Assembly (NCBI GenBank): GCA_947038175.1
Contig: CAMQVJ010000004.1
Location: 1 to 57,889 of the forward strand
Length of the DNA: 57,889 nucleotides
Direction: 5' to 3'
From: an uncultured Desulfovibrio sp.
GTDB lineage: Bacteria; Desulfobacterota; Desulfovibrionia; Desulfovibrionales; Desulfovibrionaceae
Positions 8,351 to 15,428 of the stretch are shown piece after piece. A program made the position numbers and the translations under genes. Every line of letters begins with the position of its first letter. The stretch's first letter is position 1. The notes beneath the pieces were generated by a model, which worked only from the letters and a program-made list of their open reading frames with translations, did not search any database and was not told the DNA's origin.

Positions 8351-8677
8351 CTATTTTTTACAACTTGAACTGCAAGAACCACATTGAGAATTGCATGAAA
8401 GTGTACGCTTTACAAAAGGAATAGAAGGTTCAACAACAAATCCCATATCACTCAGGTCAATTGTTACAGCACCGCACTTTTTCATTAAATCTTTGTGAAA
8501 GCAAAAACGATAGCCACTCACTTCATAAGTCATGTCTTCTTCTTGTGCATTGTCAAGCATAAGCTCAAGGCGTGAAGTATTTTCAGCAGGGGCGATATAA
8601 ATACGAATATCTTGTCTTTCATTTTCTTTAAAATGACTTTCAAAATCTGCTATAACCGCTTCACTCAGTGTAATCAT
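8351..8677 (-). CDS. HesB/IscA-like protein lacking the usual first cysteine
   Basis: A 108-aa member of the HesB/IscA-like family (Fe-S cluster assembly or binding fold). It aligns along its whole length with the upstream neighbour at 8810-9139: IRIYIAPAENTSRLELMLDN matches VRVFLAPGG-U-RGPKLSLALDE, AVTIDLSDMGFVVEP matches GVTIDISYMGFTIEP, and both end in a Cys-rich tail (here CNSQCGSCSSSC). The position that is Cys or selenocysteine in the neighbour is not Cys here, so it has diverged from the canonical cluster site while keeping the C-terminal cysteines. The ribosome site is weak. It is probably an old tandem duplicate; whether it carries a cluster is unknown. Confidence 0.88.
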   Translation of the reverse strand: MITLSEAVIADFESHFKENERQDIRIYIAPAENTSRLELMLDNAQEEDMTYEVSGYRFCFHKDLMKKCGAVTIDLSDMGFVVEPSIPFVKRTLSCNSQCGSCSSSCKK

Positions 8678-8713
8678 GAGGGCACCATAAAGACCGTAGT
8701 CTTTTTATATATT

Positions 8714-8760
8714 AAAATTCATATTCCCACTCCATTAGATACAGTGAGAATATGAATTTT
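8714..8760 (-). terminator. Long hairpin between the two HesB/IscA-like genes
   Basis: Arms of 17 nt (8714-8730 and 8744-8760) pair with a single mismatch around a 13-nt loop. It lies 3' of the selenoprotein gene and is followed on the minus strand by TTTTAATATAT. It may terminate that transcript or stabilise its 3' end. Confidence 0.6.
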
Positions 8761-8809
8761 GTATGTATTTACTACACATTCCCTAAAGGAAAAGCGTGCA
8801 TATCAATCA

Positions 8810-9139
8810 TTAAGAACCGCAAGATCCGCCAGTAGAACAACTTGAGCAAGATGAATCACTAGGATCAGAAGCTAAAGGACGATCGGGTTCAATAGTGAAG
8901 CCCATGTAAGAAATATCAATGGTTACACCACCAATAGTTCCAAGTAATGTCTTGTCGATGCAAAAAGAAAAACCATCAGATTCAATAACGCTATCTTCTT
9001 CGTTGGACTCATCCAGAGCCAATGATAATTTCGGACCGCGTCAGCCACCAGGAGCAAGAAATACTCGAACTGTGGATTTTTCTTTATCTGTAAAAAAGGC
9101 GTCAAGCTCTTTACGAGCGCCATCTGTAAGTTTGATCAT
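8810..9139 (-). CDS. HesB-like selenoprotein (in-frame UGA read as selenocysteine)
   Basis: Starting from the ATG at 9139, preceded by a near-perfect GGAGG ribosome site, the frame reads MIKLTDGARKELDAFF...VRVFLAPGG, then TGA at 9041-9043 (codon 33), then RGPKLSLALDESNEED...FCIDKTLLGTIGGVTIDISYMGFTIEPDRP and a Cys-rich tail (SSCSSCSTGGSCGS), 109 aa in all. The TGA falls where HesB/IscA-type relatives have the conserved cluster-ligand Cys, and protein similarity to the neighbouring paralogue continues without shift on both sides. A hairpin matching the bacterial SECIS pattern follows. HesB-like is an established bacterial selenoprotein family. A start after the TGA would lose the first third of the domain. 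Alternative: a nonsense mutation, less likely given the intact frame and hairpin. Sec decoding also requires selA, selB, selC and selD elsewhere. Confidence 0.88.
9003..9022 (-). promoter_or_regulatory. Bacterial SECIS-like element
   Basis: In the mRNA, UUGG-CUC pairs with GAG-(U)-CCAA: seven base pairs with one bulged U. The 5-nt apical loop is UGGAU. The loop's first G comes 27 nt after the UGA, inside the 16-37 nt range, and a G lies within the first two loop positions, as the bacterial SECIS consensus asks. It sits within the coding frame, as bacterial SECIS elements do. Confidence 0.7.
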
Positions 9140-9346
9140 AATTCCTCCGCCGCTAAAAGCGTAGTTTATTTTGTGTAAAAAGAATTTAAGTTCTGTAGGC
9201 ACTTTTGTCAATGCTTAAAGAACAGAAGAGTGGAAAAATATAAAAAGAAATGATTATTTTCTTTGCAAACACTCCTCTTTATACTAAAATACTTTTACCA
9301 TTTAGGATTTATTTCAATTCTCCCATTATATAAAGGAAAAATCACT

Positions 9347-9880
9347 ATGAAAATTCTCATGAATGACCATGATATAGCAAAAACATTAGAGCGTCTTGCT
9401 TACCAAATCATTGAAAAGCATAGCGATATGGAAAATTTGATTTTACTCGGTATTCAACGCCGTGGCGTCAATCTTTCACAAAGATTAGCAGAAATTCTAA
9501 AAACAAAAACAAAAAGCCCAATAGCCATGGGCACACTTGATATTAATTTATATAGAGACGATTGGACATCTTTAGCTAATATGCCAGCAATCGCCTCCTC
9601 TCAAATCCCCGTACCTATTGAAGGAAAGTCAATTATTTTAGTTGATGATGTTCTTTACACAGGCAGAACCATACGGGCAGCATTAGAAGCTCTTTCAGAT
9701 TATGGGCGCCCAAAATGCATAGAACTCTTGGTTTTAGTTGACAGAGGCCACAGAGAGCTGCCCATTGCCGCAAACTATGTTGGAAAACAAATAAATACCG
9801 CACGCTCAGAGCAAGTGAATGTCCTTGTAAAAGAGCGTGATGGCTGTGACGAAGTACGCCTTTTACACGCAAACGCCTAA
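9347..9880 (+). CDS. pyrR: Bifunctional pyrimidine regulator / uracil phosphoribosyltransferase PyrR
   Basis: A 177-aa type I phosphoribosyltransferase. The PRPP loop is visible in SIILVDDVLYTGRTIRAALE. LILLGIQRRGVNLSQRLAE, GTLDINLYRDDW and LVLVDRGHRELPIAANYVGK are typical PyrR segments. PyrR converts uracil plus PRPP to UMP and in many bacteria binds pyr mRNA leaders to attenuate transcription. I chose the ATG at 9347 (AAGGA about 9 nt upstream) over the long frame from 9263, whose extra 28 residues look like translated leader. No pyr genes are adjacent, so any RNA target lies elsewhere. The gene precedes prmA by 55 bp in the same direction. Confidence 0.95.
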   Translation: MKILMNDHDIAKTLERLAYQIIEKHSDMENLILLGIQRRGVNLSQRLAEILKTKTKSPIAMGTLDINLYRDDWTSLANMPAIASSQIPVPIEGKSIILVDDVLYTGRTIRAALEALSDYGRPKCIELLVLVDRGHRELPIAANYVGKQINTARSEQVNVLVKERDGCDEVRLLHANA

Positions 9881-9935
9881 TAAATAAAATTGAAATAAGA
9901 AACCTTATCATAAAAAATAAAAGCAGGATCTATAC

Positions 9936-10823
9936 ATGGAAACAGACTTGAAAGAAACAAAGTACTTAGAACGATTGGAAGTTGTAGTAACAGATGATGA
10001 CTTTGCCCTTGCAGAAGCCCTCGTTGGGCAAGCCCTCGCTTATGGCTGGGAAGAAGAAAGCCTCGCAACAGGACACACAAAACTCACCATGCACTGCGAA
10101 GAAGCCCCGCTTTTAGACGCTCTTGCGCTGGAAATTAAAGCCTATTTAGCCGATGCTCATATCACTCGTTCTCGTATCGAACAAAGCGACTGGACAAACG
10201 CATGGAAGGAATTCTTCACACCTATACATGTGGGCGATTTTCTCATTGTTCCACCTTGGCTTGCGCAAAGCAAAGATAATCCTGAACATAATCACATGAT
10301 TGTTATTGAACCAAAATCCGCCTTTGGAACAGGACACCACGCAAGTACTGTGCTCTGTTTAAAAGCTATTTCTACCCTGCACAGCGAAGGAAAAATACAA
10401 GCCACTCAGGAATTTTTAGACCTAGGCACAGGCACAGGCATTTTAGGCATTGCGTGTGTAAAATACGGATTAACAGGCTACGGGCTAGATATTGAAACTC
10501 TGGCTGTCTCGAATGCCATGGAAAATAATGAACTCAATGCCGTCCCTAAGGAACAATTCCCCGTAGAGCTTGGCAGTATTGATAAAGCATTACCAAAAAA
10601 ATACGATGTCGTCATCGCAAACATCTTGGCAGCTCCTCTTCGAGAAATGGCGCAAGATATTATGGCATGTGTCAAACCAAATGGTTGTCTTATTCTTTCT
10701 GGATTTTTGGGAGTGCAATGTGCCGATTTAGAAAAGGCATATGAAAAAATGGGAAAAGCTCGACGCTTATGCCAAGAAACTGATATGAAAGACGGCGAAT
10801 GGATATCCCTATACTGGGGATAA
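9936..10823 (+). CDS. prmA: Ribosomal protein L11 methyltransferase
   Basis: A 295-aa SAM-dependent methyltransferase predicted to trimethylate ribosomal protein L11. The N-terminal L11-binding domain holds SDWTNAWKEFF, then a short linker with the PrmA signature KSAFGTGHHASTVLCLKA. The Rossmann methyltransferase domain follows with FLDLGTGTGILGIACVKYG (motif I) and YDVVIANILAAPLREMA (the NILAxPL substrate loop). An AGGATC ribosome site precedes the ATG. Probably co-transcribed with pyrR. The large hairpin at 10868-10948 ends the unit. Confidence 0.95.
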   Translation: METDLKETKYLERLEVVVTDDDFALAEALVGQALAYGWEEESLATGHTKLTMHCEEAPLLDALALEIKAYLADAHITRSRIEQSDWTNAWKEFFTPIHVGDFLIVPPWLAQSKDNPEHNHMIVIEPKSAFGTGHHASTVLCLKAISTLHSEGKIQATQEFLDLGTGTGILGIACVKYGLTGYGLDIETLAVSNAMENNELNAVPKEQFPVELGSIDKALPKKYDVVIANILAAPLREMAQDIMACVKPNGCLILSGFLGVQCADLEKAYEKMGKARRLCQETDMKDGEWISLYWG

Positions 10824-10867
10824 AAGCATGCCTGCCAGCGCAGCAATTCCCTCTCTACATTAAAAAC

Positions 10868-10948
10868 AAAAAGCACCGATTTTGAACTGTCTCCCTTTTC
10901 CTAGGTATCAAAGAAAAGAGGAACAGTTTATTATATACGGTGCTTTTT
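10868..10948. terminator. Large nested bidirectional terminator
   Basis: An 11-bp outer stem (AAAAAGCACCG / CGGTGCTTTTT) encloses AACTGT/ACAGTT and then a CC-TTTTC / GAAAAG-GG inner stem. The A run on the left and T run on the right allow termination of both the prmA (+) and RNase E/G (-) transcripts, which converge here. Confidence 0.8.
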
Positions 10949-10980
10949 ATTTTATAATAATGTTAATCTACAATAAAAAT

Positions 10981-13695
10981 CTATTTCACATTAATTTCAA
11001 TTTTTACATCAAACTTATTTTCTAGTTCAGAAAGTCTATCACGTTTTTTGTTAAGCAAGTAAAACGCCACTTCATGTTCCACATTATGTACATAACATGT
11101 AGGGAGATTCTTTCCTGATAACTTACTCTTGATTTCTCGTAAAACACCTTGAGCTTGCCATTCTAAATTGCGGCGGAAACCTGTCCCTCTACAATGAGGG
11201 CATGGCTCAGAGGATATAGATATGGCGCTTGTGCCTGTGCGTTGTCTTACAAGTTCAAGTAAACCAAAGGAACTTAAACGGCCAACATCATGACGCGCTC
11301 TATCTCTTTTCATGGAGTTGCGCATGCATTTTTCAACTTCACGACAATGCCCACGATCACGCATTTCAATAAAGTCGATAACAACTTGTCCACCAATATC
11401 TCTTAAGCGTAAATGCCTTGCTATCGCTTCTACAGCTTCCATATTCGTACGGAAAACCATAGATTCAAAGTTTGTTTTACCTTGGGTTTTTCCAGAGTTA
11501 ATATCAATGGCCATAAGGGCTTCTGTTTGGTCAAAAACAAGACGTCCCCCCGATGGCAATATAACTTCACGCTTCGTAACTTCCTCTAATTGGCGAAGTA
11601 TATTAAAGCGCTCCCAAAGAGTATTTCTTGTGTCTTTATGTAACCTGAGAATACTTTTATTCTTCGGGAAAATGATGCTCACTAAATCGTTTAAAGCATC
11701 ACGTACCTCTTCAGAGTCCACCCATACTTCATCAATATCTTCGCTCAAATAATCACGAACAGCCCTTGAAGCAAGGTCCGCCTCTTGATAAATAAGCGAT
11801 GGCGCGTCTTCTGTCACAACTTTTTTCTGTATTTCTTTCCATGCTCGCTTCAAGAACTTCAAATCATTCTGAATATTAGCTTTGCTCGCACCCTCGCTGG
11901 CAGTACGAATAATAACACCCATATCCTCGCCAGGATTAATGCCCACCAAAAGGTCACGCAGTCTTGCACGTTCGACATTGTCTTCAACTTTTCGGGAAAC
12001 GCCAATCTGTTCTTGCCCTGGAGTAAGCACAATAAAGCGCCCTGCAAGAGAAATCCAAGTCGTTAAAAAAGCACCTTTTGAGCCTGATGGTTCTTTCACA
12101 ACTTGCACTAAAATTTCTTGTCCAACCTTTAATACTTTTTGAATAGGAGGATATTTTCCACCCTCTGTATGATGTGTTAACCAATATTCAGGGTGTACTT
12201 CATCAATTTGTAGAAAACCATTTTTACCGCAACCAAAATTCACAAACGCTGCCTGTAAATTTGTATCTACGTTATTAATAACACCTTTATAAATATTACC
12301 TCGAATTTTTGCTTGGTGTGCCATTTCAACAAAATACTCGGACACAACGCCATTTTCTGTAATAACCACTTCCACTTGCTCATCAGGAACAGAGCTTACA
12401 TAGAGAACACGAGTGACATCTTCTGCCTTTAGGGCGCTTTCTTTTTTCGCCCTATTTGCATATTTTTTAACACTCACTTCTGCTTCAAGTAAGGATAATT
12501 CTCCGCCCTCTGCAATAGGAGCATCATCATAATCAGAATTAAAATCCGCACACTCTGCTTGCTCTTCCAAATCCTTTTGTCCCACTTGGTCTAGTGGCTT
12601 AGAAGGCTTTTCTCTTGAGCGACGGCGAGAACGAGAACGGCGTGACGTCCTTGCGTCTTTTTCATTATCCGCATCAGAAACTAAAGGCAACAAGGCATCA
12701 ACCATAGGTGCTTCGTCAATAATCCCCATAACTCCAAGAGCCGCTTTTTCTCCGTATTCACCTAAAGTCTCGGAACCAACATACGCGCTTGTTCCATTAA
12801 CTCCAGCAACAAAATCAGTAACATGCCTATCTGTAGCTTGAGTATCTTCTGGTTTTTCTCGGTGTCTATTCAAAGAGTTTTGGCGTGTATTATGTCCCTT
12901 GGCTTTATAACCACGTGACTTACCAAAGCCTCGAGCTGTTCTTGCTTCCCCTTGGACACTTTGTTCCACAAGGTTTTCAGGATTTTTTTCTAAAAATATC
13001 TCATTAGTTCGAGGTGTTGCAGGTAAATGAGTACCTGCACTTTCTTCTAAAGCATAATGCTTATCTGAATTCAAAGCTTTACGCCCATGGGATTGAATAG
13101 CAAGAGACTCATGTGCCTCAATAGCCTTTACACCTCTTGTTTCAATAGATAATTGAGAGGGAACCTCAAGGGACAAGATAGGCTTATTATTTTGCTTCTT
13201 CGCAGGACGCCCTGGTTTTCTTCTTGTGCTAGTGACTTCTTTTTCTTTATTTTCTCTTGTAATATCAAGAACATAAGACTCAGAGACATGCTCGAATTTT
13301 GAAGAGGAACTTTTATTATCTACCGAACGAGAAACACGCTTATCAAAAATATCTTGAATCATCTCGGATTCATTCTCGTGTGCACGCTTCGATTTTAAAG
13401 GCTCTTTTTTTGTGCGTGGCTTCACAGGTTTAGCAGGCTCAGAAGGACTTGTTTCCTCACTACTTTTTGTACGAGGCTTTGAGCTTGTGCTCTTTTTTGC
13501 TGAAGCAGCGGGTCGACGAGAAGGTTTTTCTGTCTTGCTTTTTTCAAATGAACTTTCATCATTAGAACGAGCTTCCGCACTGGCTGCAGTAATTTTATCC
13601 TCAACAGATGCTTTATCTGCTTGATTTGTAGGCACATTCTTTCTTGGACGCCCTGGTTTTTTCAATCCAGTGGTATTCTTTTTTTCTTCACTCAT
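10981..13695 (-). CDS. rng: Ribonuclease E/G family endoribonuclease with long N-terminal extension
   Basis: The C-terminal ~470 residues are the RNase E/G catalytic core: VLYVSSVPDEQVEVVITENG, an S1 RNA-binding domain (GNIYKGVINNVDTNLQAAFV), MAIDINSGKTQGK with the metal-binding Asp near residue 727, VIDFIEMRDRGH with the second metal-binding site, and the zinc-link CPHCRGTG. It should cleave AU-rich single-stranded RNA in rRNA maturation and mRNA decay. The first ~430 residues are a low-complexity, highly charged region with two AT-hook-like cores (KPGRPRK near residue 14, KPGRPAKK near 160) and an Arg/Ser-rich stretch near residue 350. E. coli RNase E instead carries its unstructured scaffold at the C-terminus. 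AGGAT precedes the ATG. Symbol rng versus rne is uncertain. Confidence 0.93.
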   Translation of the reverse strand: MSEEKKNTTGLKKPGRPRKNVPTNQADKASVEDKITAASAEARSNDESSFEKSKTEKPSRRPAASAKKSTSSKPRTKSSEETSPSEPAKPVKPRTKKEPLKSKRAHENESEMIQDIFDKRVSRSVDNKSSSSKFEHVSESYVLDITRENKEKEVTSTRRKPGRPAKKQNNKPILSLEVPSQLSIETRGVKAIEAHESLAIQSHGRKALNSDKHYALEESAGTHLPATPRTNEIFLEKNPENLVEQSVQGEARTARGFGKSRGYKAKGHNTRQNSLNRHREKPEDTQATDRHVTDFVAGVNGTSAYVGSETLGEYGEKAALGVMGIIDEAPMVDALLPLVSDADNEKDARTSRRSRSRRRSREKPSKPLDQVGQKDLEEQAECADFNSDYDDAPIAEGGELSLLEAEVSVKKYANRAKKESALKAEDVTRVLYVSSVPDEQVEVVITENGVVSEYFVEMAHQAKIRGNIYKGVINNVDTNLQAAFVNFGCGKNGFLQIDEVHPEYWLTHHTEGGKYPPIQKVLKVGQEILVQVVKEPSGSKGAFLTTWISLAGRFIVLTPGQEQIGVSRKVEDNVERARLRDLLVGINPGEDMGVIIRTASEGASKANIQNDLKFLKRAWKEIQKKVVTEDAPSLIYQEADLASRAVRDYLSEDIDEVWVDSEEVRDALNDLVSIIFPKNKSILRLHKDTRNTLWERFNILRQLEEVTKREVILPSGGRLVFDQTEALMAIDINSGKTQGKTNFESMVFRTNMEAVEAIARHLRLRDIGGQVVIDFIEMRDRGHCREVEKCMRNSMKRDRARHDVGRLSSFGLLELVRQRTGTSAISISSEPCPHCRGTGFRRNLEWQAQGVLREIKSKLSGKNLPTCYVHNVEHEVAFYLLNKKRDRLSELENKFDVKIEINVK

Positions 13696-14373
13696 ATATT
13701 TAAAATCCTAAAATTTTGTATTCGTTTTGCGCTTAATAAAAATTATTTTTTGCTCAAAACTTTATTGGGTTTTCCCATTTCTTACATAAATTACGTTGTT
13801 ATTTTAGAGTAGCTAATTCAATCATTAACATTTTATATACTCTTAAACACTCAAAAAATTTTTACCTATAAAACTAAAAAACATAAAATTACAGTGAATA
13901 TTCGCAAGATGATAAATAGGAGAAACCATAGCTTTTGAACGTATTCAGATAAAATTCTGTTCATGTAAAATCAAAGTAGAAATGCCATCCACATCAGTTT
14001 TTTATCTCTATTTTTAAAATATTGATAATTCAGATCTAGTGGCTTCTTGGTCAAGCAAATGATTCTTCTCAATCAATTCTGCTTTTGTGAAATGCCTAGC
14101 TACAAAAATATTTTCTTATAAACCTATCTATAATAAATATATTTTCTTTAGCCAACAGGTTATTACCTTAAAAATGTATTCCTTGGCGAGTAAAGTTTAA
14201 TCAAATGAATATTAAACTCTATCAGGTTTTTTCCATAGTGAGAACTAAATAACAACACAATGGCGCATCATGCTGCTTTTAATCCGTTCATTCTATTTTG
14301 TATAAAGTACGAAGGAAAGAGAGTGTAAGAGGAAGGTAAAACCCTCCAAAGACATTGACGTACCATACCTATT
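13696..14373. other. Long AT-rich intergenic stretch, no gene recognised
   Basis: About 680 bp between the divergent RNase E/G and 5-formyl-THF cyclo-ligase genes and left of repeat element A. No open frame looks coding. AGTTTAAT (14194-14201) pairs with ATTAAACT (14211-14218). I looked for 6S RNA, which neighbours this cyclo-ligase gene in some bacteria, and saw no convincing fold. It must contain the RNase E/G promoter. Confidence 0.5.
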
Positions 14374-14614
14374 ACGTTATTCCAAATCGAGAGGCTTTGC
14401 CTCTCAAACTCTCCACCAAAGGGCATGATGCCCTTTGAAAACCTCTTATTTTAGCATTGTCTGTAAACTTTGTTTACAAAAAACACTTAATATGGGGCTT
14501 GCCTACCCAAAGGGCGACACCGTCGTTTACGTTTTCAAGGCACGAGCAAATACGTAAATAGAGAGTTCAGATGGGGAGTTCAACTCCCTCCAAAAAAACA
14601 AATTGGAATAGCGT
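14374..14614 (+). repeat. Palindromic MITE/REP-like element, copy A (most complete)
   Basis: Left terminal repeat ACGTTATTCCAAATC (14374-14388); right terminal repeat AATTGGAATAGCGT (14601-14614), whose reverse complement matches the left at 12 of 14 positions. Inside are four palindromes: GAGAGGCTTTGCCTCTC (14389-14405), AAAGGGCATGATGCCCTTT (14418-14436), TGTAAACTTTGTTTACA (14462-14478) and GGGAGTTCAACTCCC (14574-14588), plus a GGGCGAC...GTCGTTT segment shared with copy B. A possible 5-bp CCATA flank is found on both sides. No coding capacity. Confidence 0.85.
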
Positions 14615-14780
14615 GCCATATCTGCCATTGAGACAGAAAAAATCCTTGGCTTAAATAAAAAATAGAATTACAAATATCCAAGCACAATATAAAATATGCT
14701 TAAATGTTTTATATTTGATATTAGTTTTTTTTTCAAGTAAAAAATCAAAAAAATAAATATAATCTTTAAAAAATAAACAT

Positions 14781-15383
14781 ATGAACCTAAAAGAACAAAA
14801 AGATGTATTACGCAAAGACGCTTATACGAAGCGAAAAGAACTTTTTAGTAATACTATAACACATCAAAAATTCTCACTTAAAATTCAAAACCACATACTT
14901 AATTCCCACGAATATACTCTTTGTGAATTTTTATGTGTTTATGCCTCCGTCAAGGGAGAAGTTGCCACAGACTATCTTATAGCCGAAGCCTTCAAAACAA
15001 ATAAAAAAGTCCTATTCCCGCTTTGCCTTCCTCATGAAAATGGCGTAATGAATTATGCACTCTGTAAAAATAACGATGACTTACAAAAAGGGCTCTATAA
15101 TATTCCAGAACCAAAAGCCCACTGCCCTATTATAGAAACAAGCCTGCTCAACTCTCGAAAAACCCTTATCATTGTTCCAGCACTGGCCTTTGACAAACAA
15201 GGCTTTCGTTTAGGATATGGGCAAGGTTACTATGATAGATTCATGGAAAAAACACCCGATGCCATCAGCATGGGGCTTGCCTTCTCTGATCATTTATACG
15301 AAGAATTACCCCGCATGCAATGGGATAAATCCGTTAATTTTTTAATAACAGAACAAGAAATAAAAAACACTGCACACATCTAA
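14781..15383 (+). CDS. 5-formyltetrahydrofolate cyclo-ligase
   Basis: A 200-aa ATP-dependent enzyme (MTHFS, YgfA family) that converts 5-formyl-THF to 5,10-methenyl-THF and so returns the storage/inhibitor form to the one-carbon pool. The N-terminal basic helix (LRKDAYTKRKEL) and the C-terminal signature TLIIVPALAFDKQGFRLGYG followed by QGYYDRFM are clear. MGLAFSDHLYEELP matches the substrate-binding end. Length is normal. The ribosome site is poor. It is followed after 45 bp by dsbD in the same direction. Confidence 0.93.
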   Translation: MNLKEQKDVLRKDAYTKRKELFSNTITHQKFSLKIQNHILNSHEYTLCEFLCVYASVKGEVATDYLIAEAFKTNKKVLFPLCLPHENGVMNYALCKNNDDLQKGLYNIPEPKAHCPIIETSLLNSRKTLIIVPALAFDKQGFRLGYGQGYYDRFMEKTPDAISMGLAFSDHLYEELPRMQWDKSVNFLITEQEIKNTAHI

Positions 15384-15428
15384 TTTATAAAAAACAGACT
15401 AATTTCTCTGAATAAAGAACATCAAAAT

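Noticed and set aside
8810-9022. Reading the HesB-like gene as a 70-aa ORF starting after the TGA, or as a pseudogene
   Set aside because: That start removes the first third of a conserved domain and ignores a perfect GGAGG-ATG upstream. The frame is otherwise intact, so Sec decoding explains it better than decay.
8923-9123. A 66-codon minus-strand frame overlapping the HesB-like gene, suggesting a frameshift
   Set aside because: It is in another frame and its translation has no similarity to HesB/IscA; the true frame needs no shift.
13812-14373. Possible 6S RNA upstream of the 5-formyl-THF cyclo-ligase gene
   Set aside because: The location is suggestive in other bacteria, but I could not find the long double-stranded rod with a central bubble.
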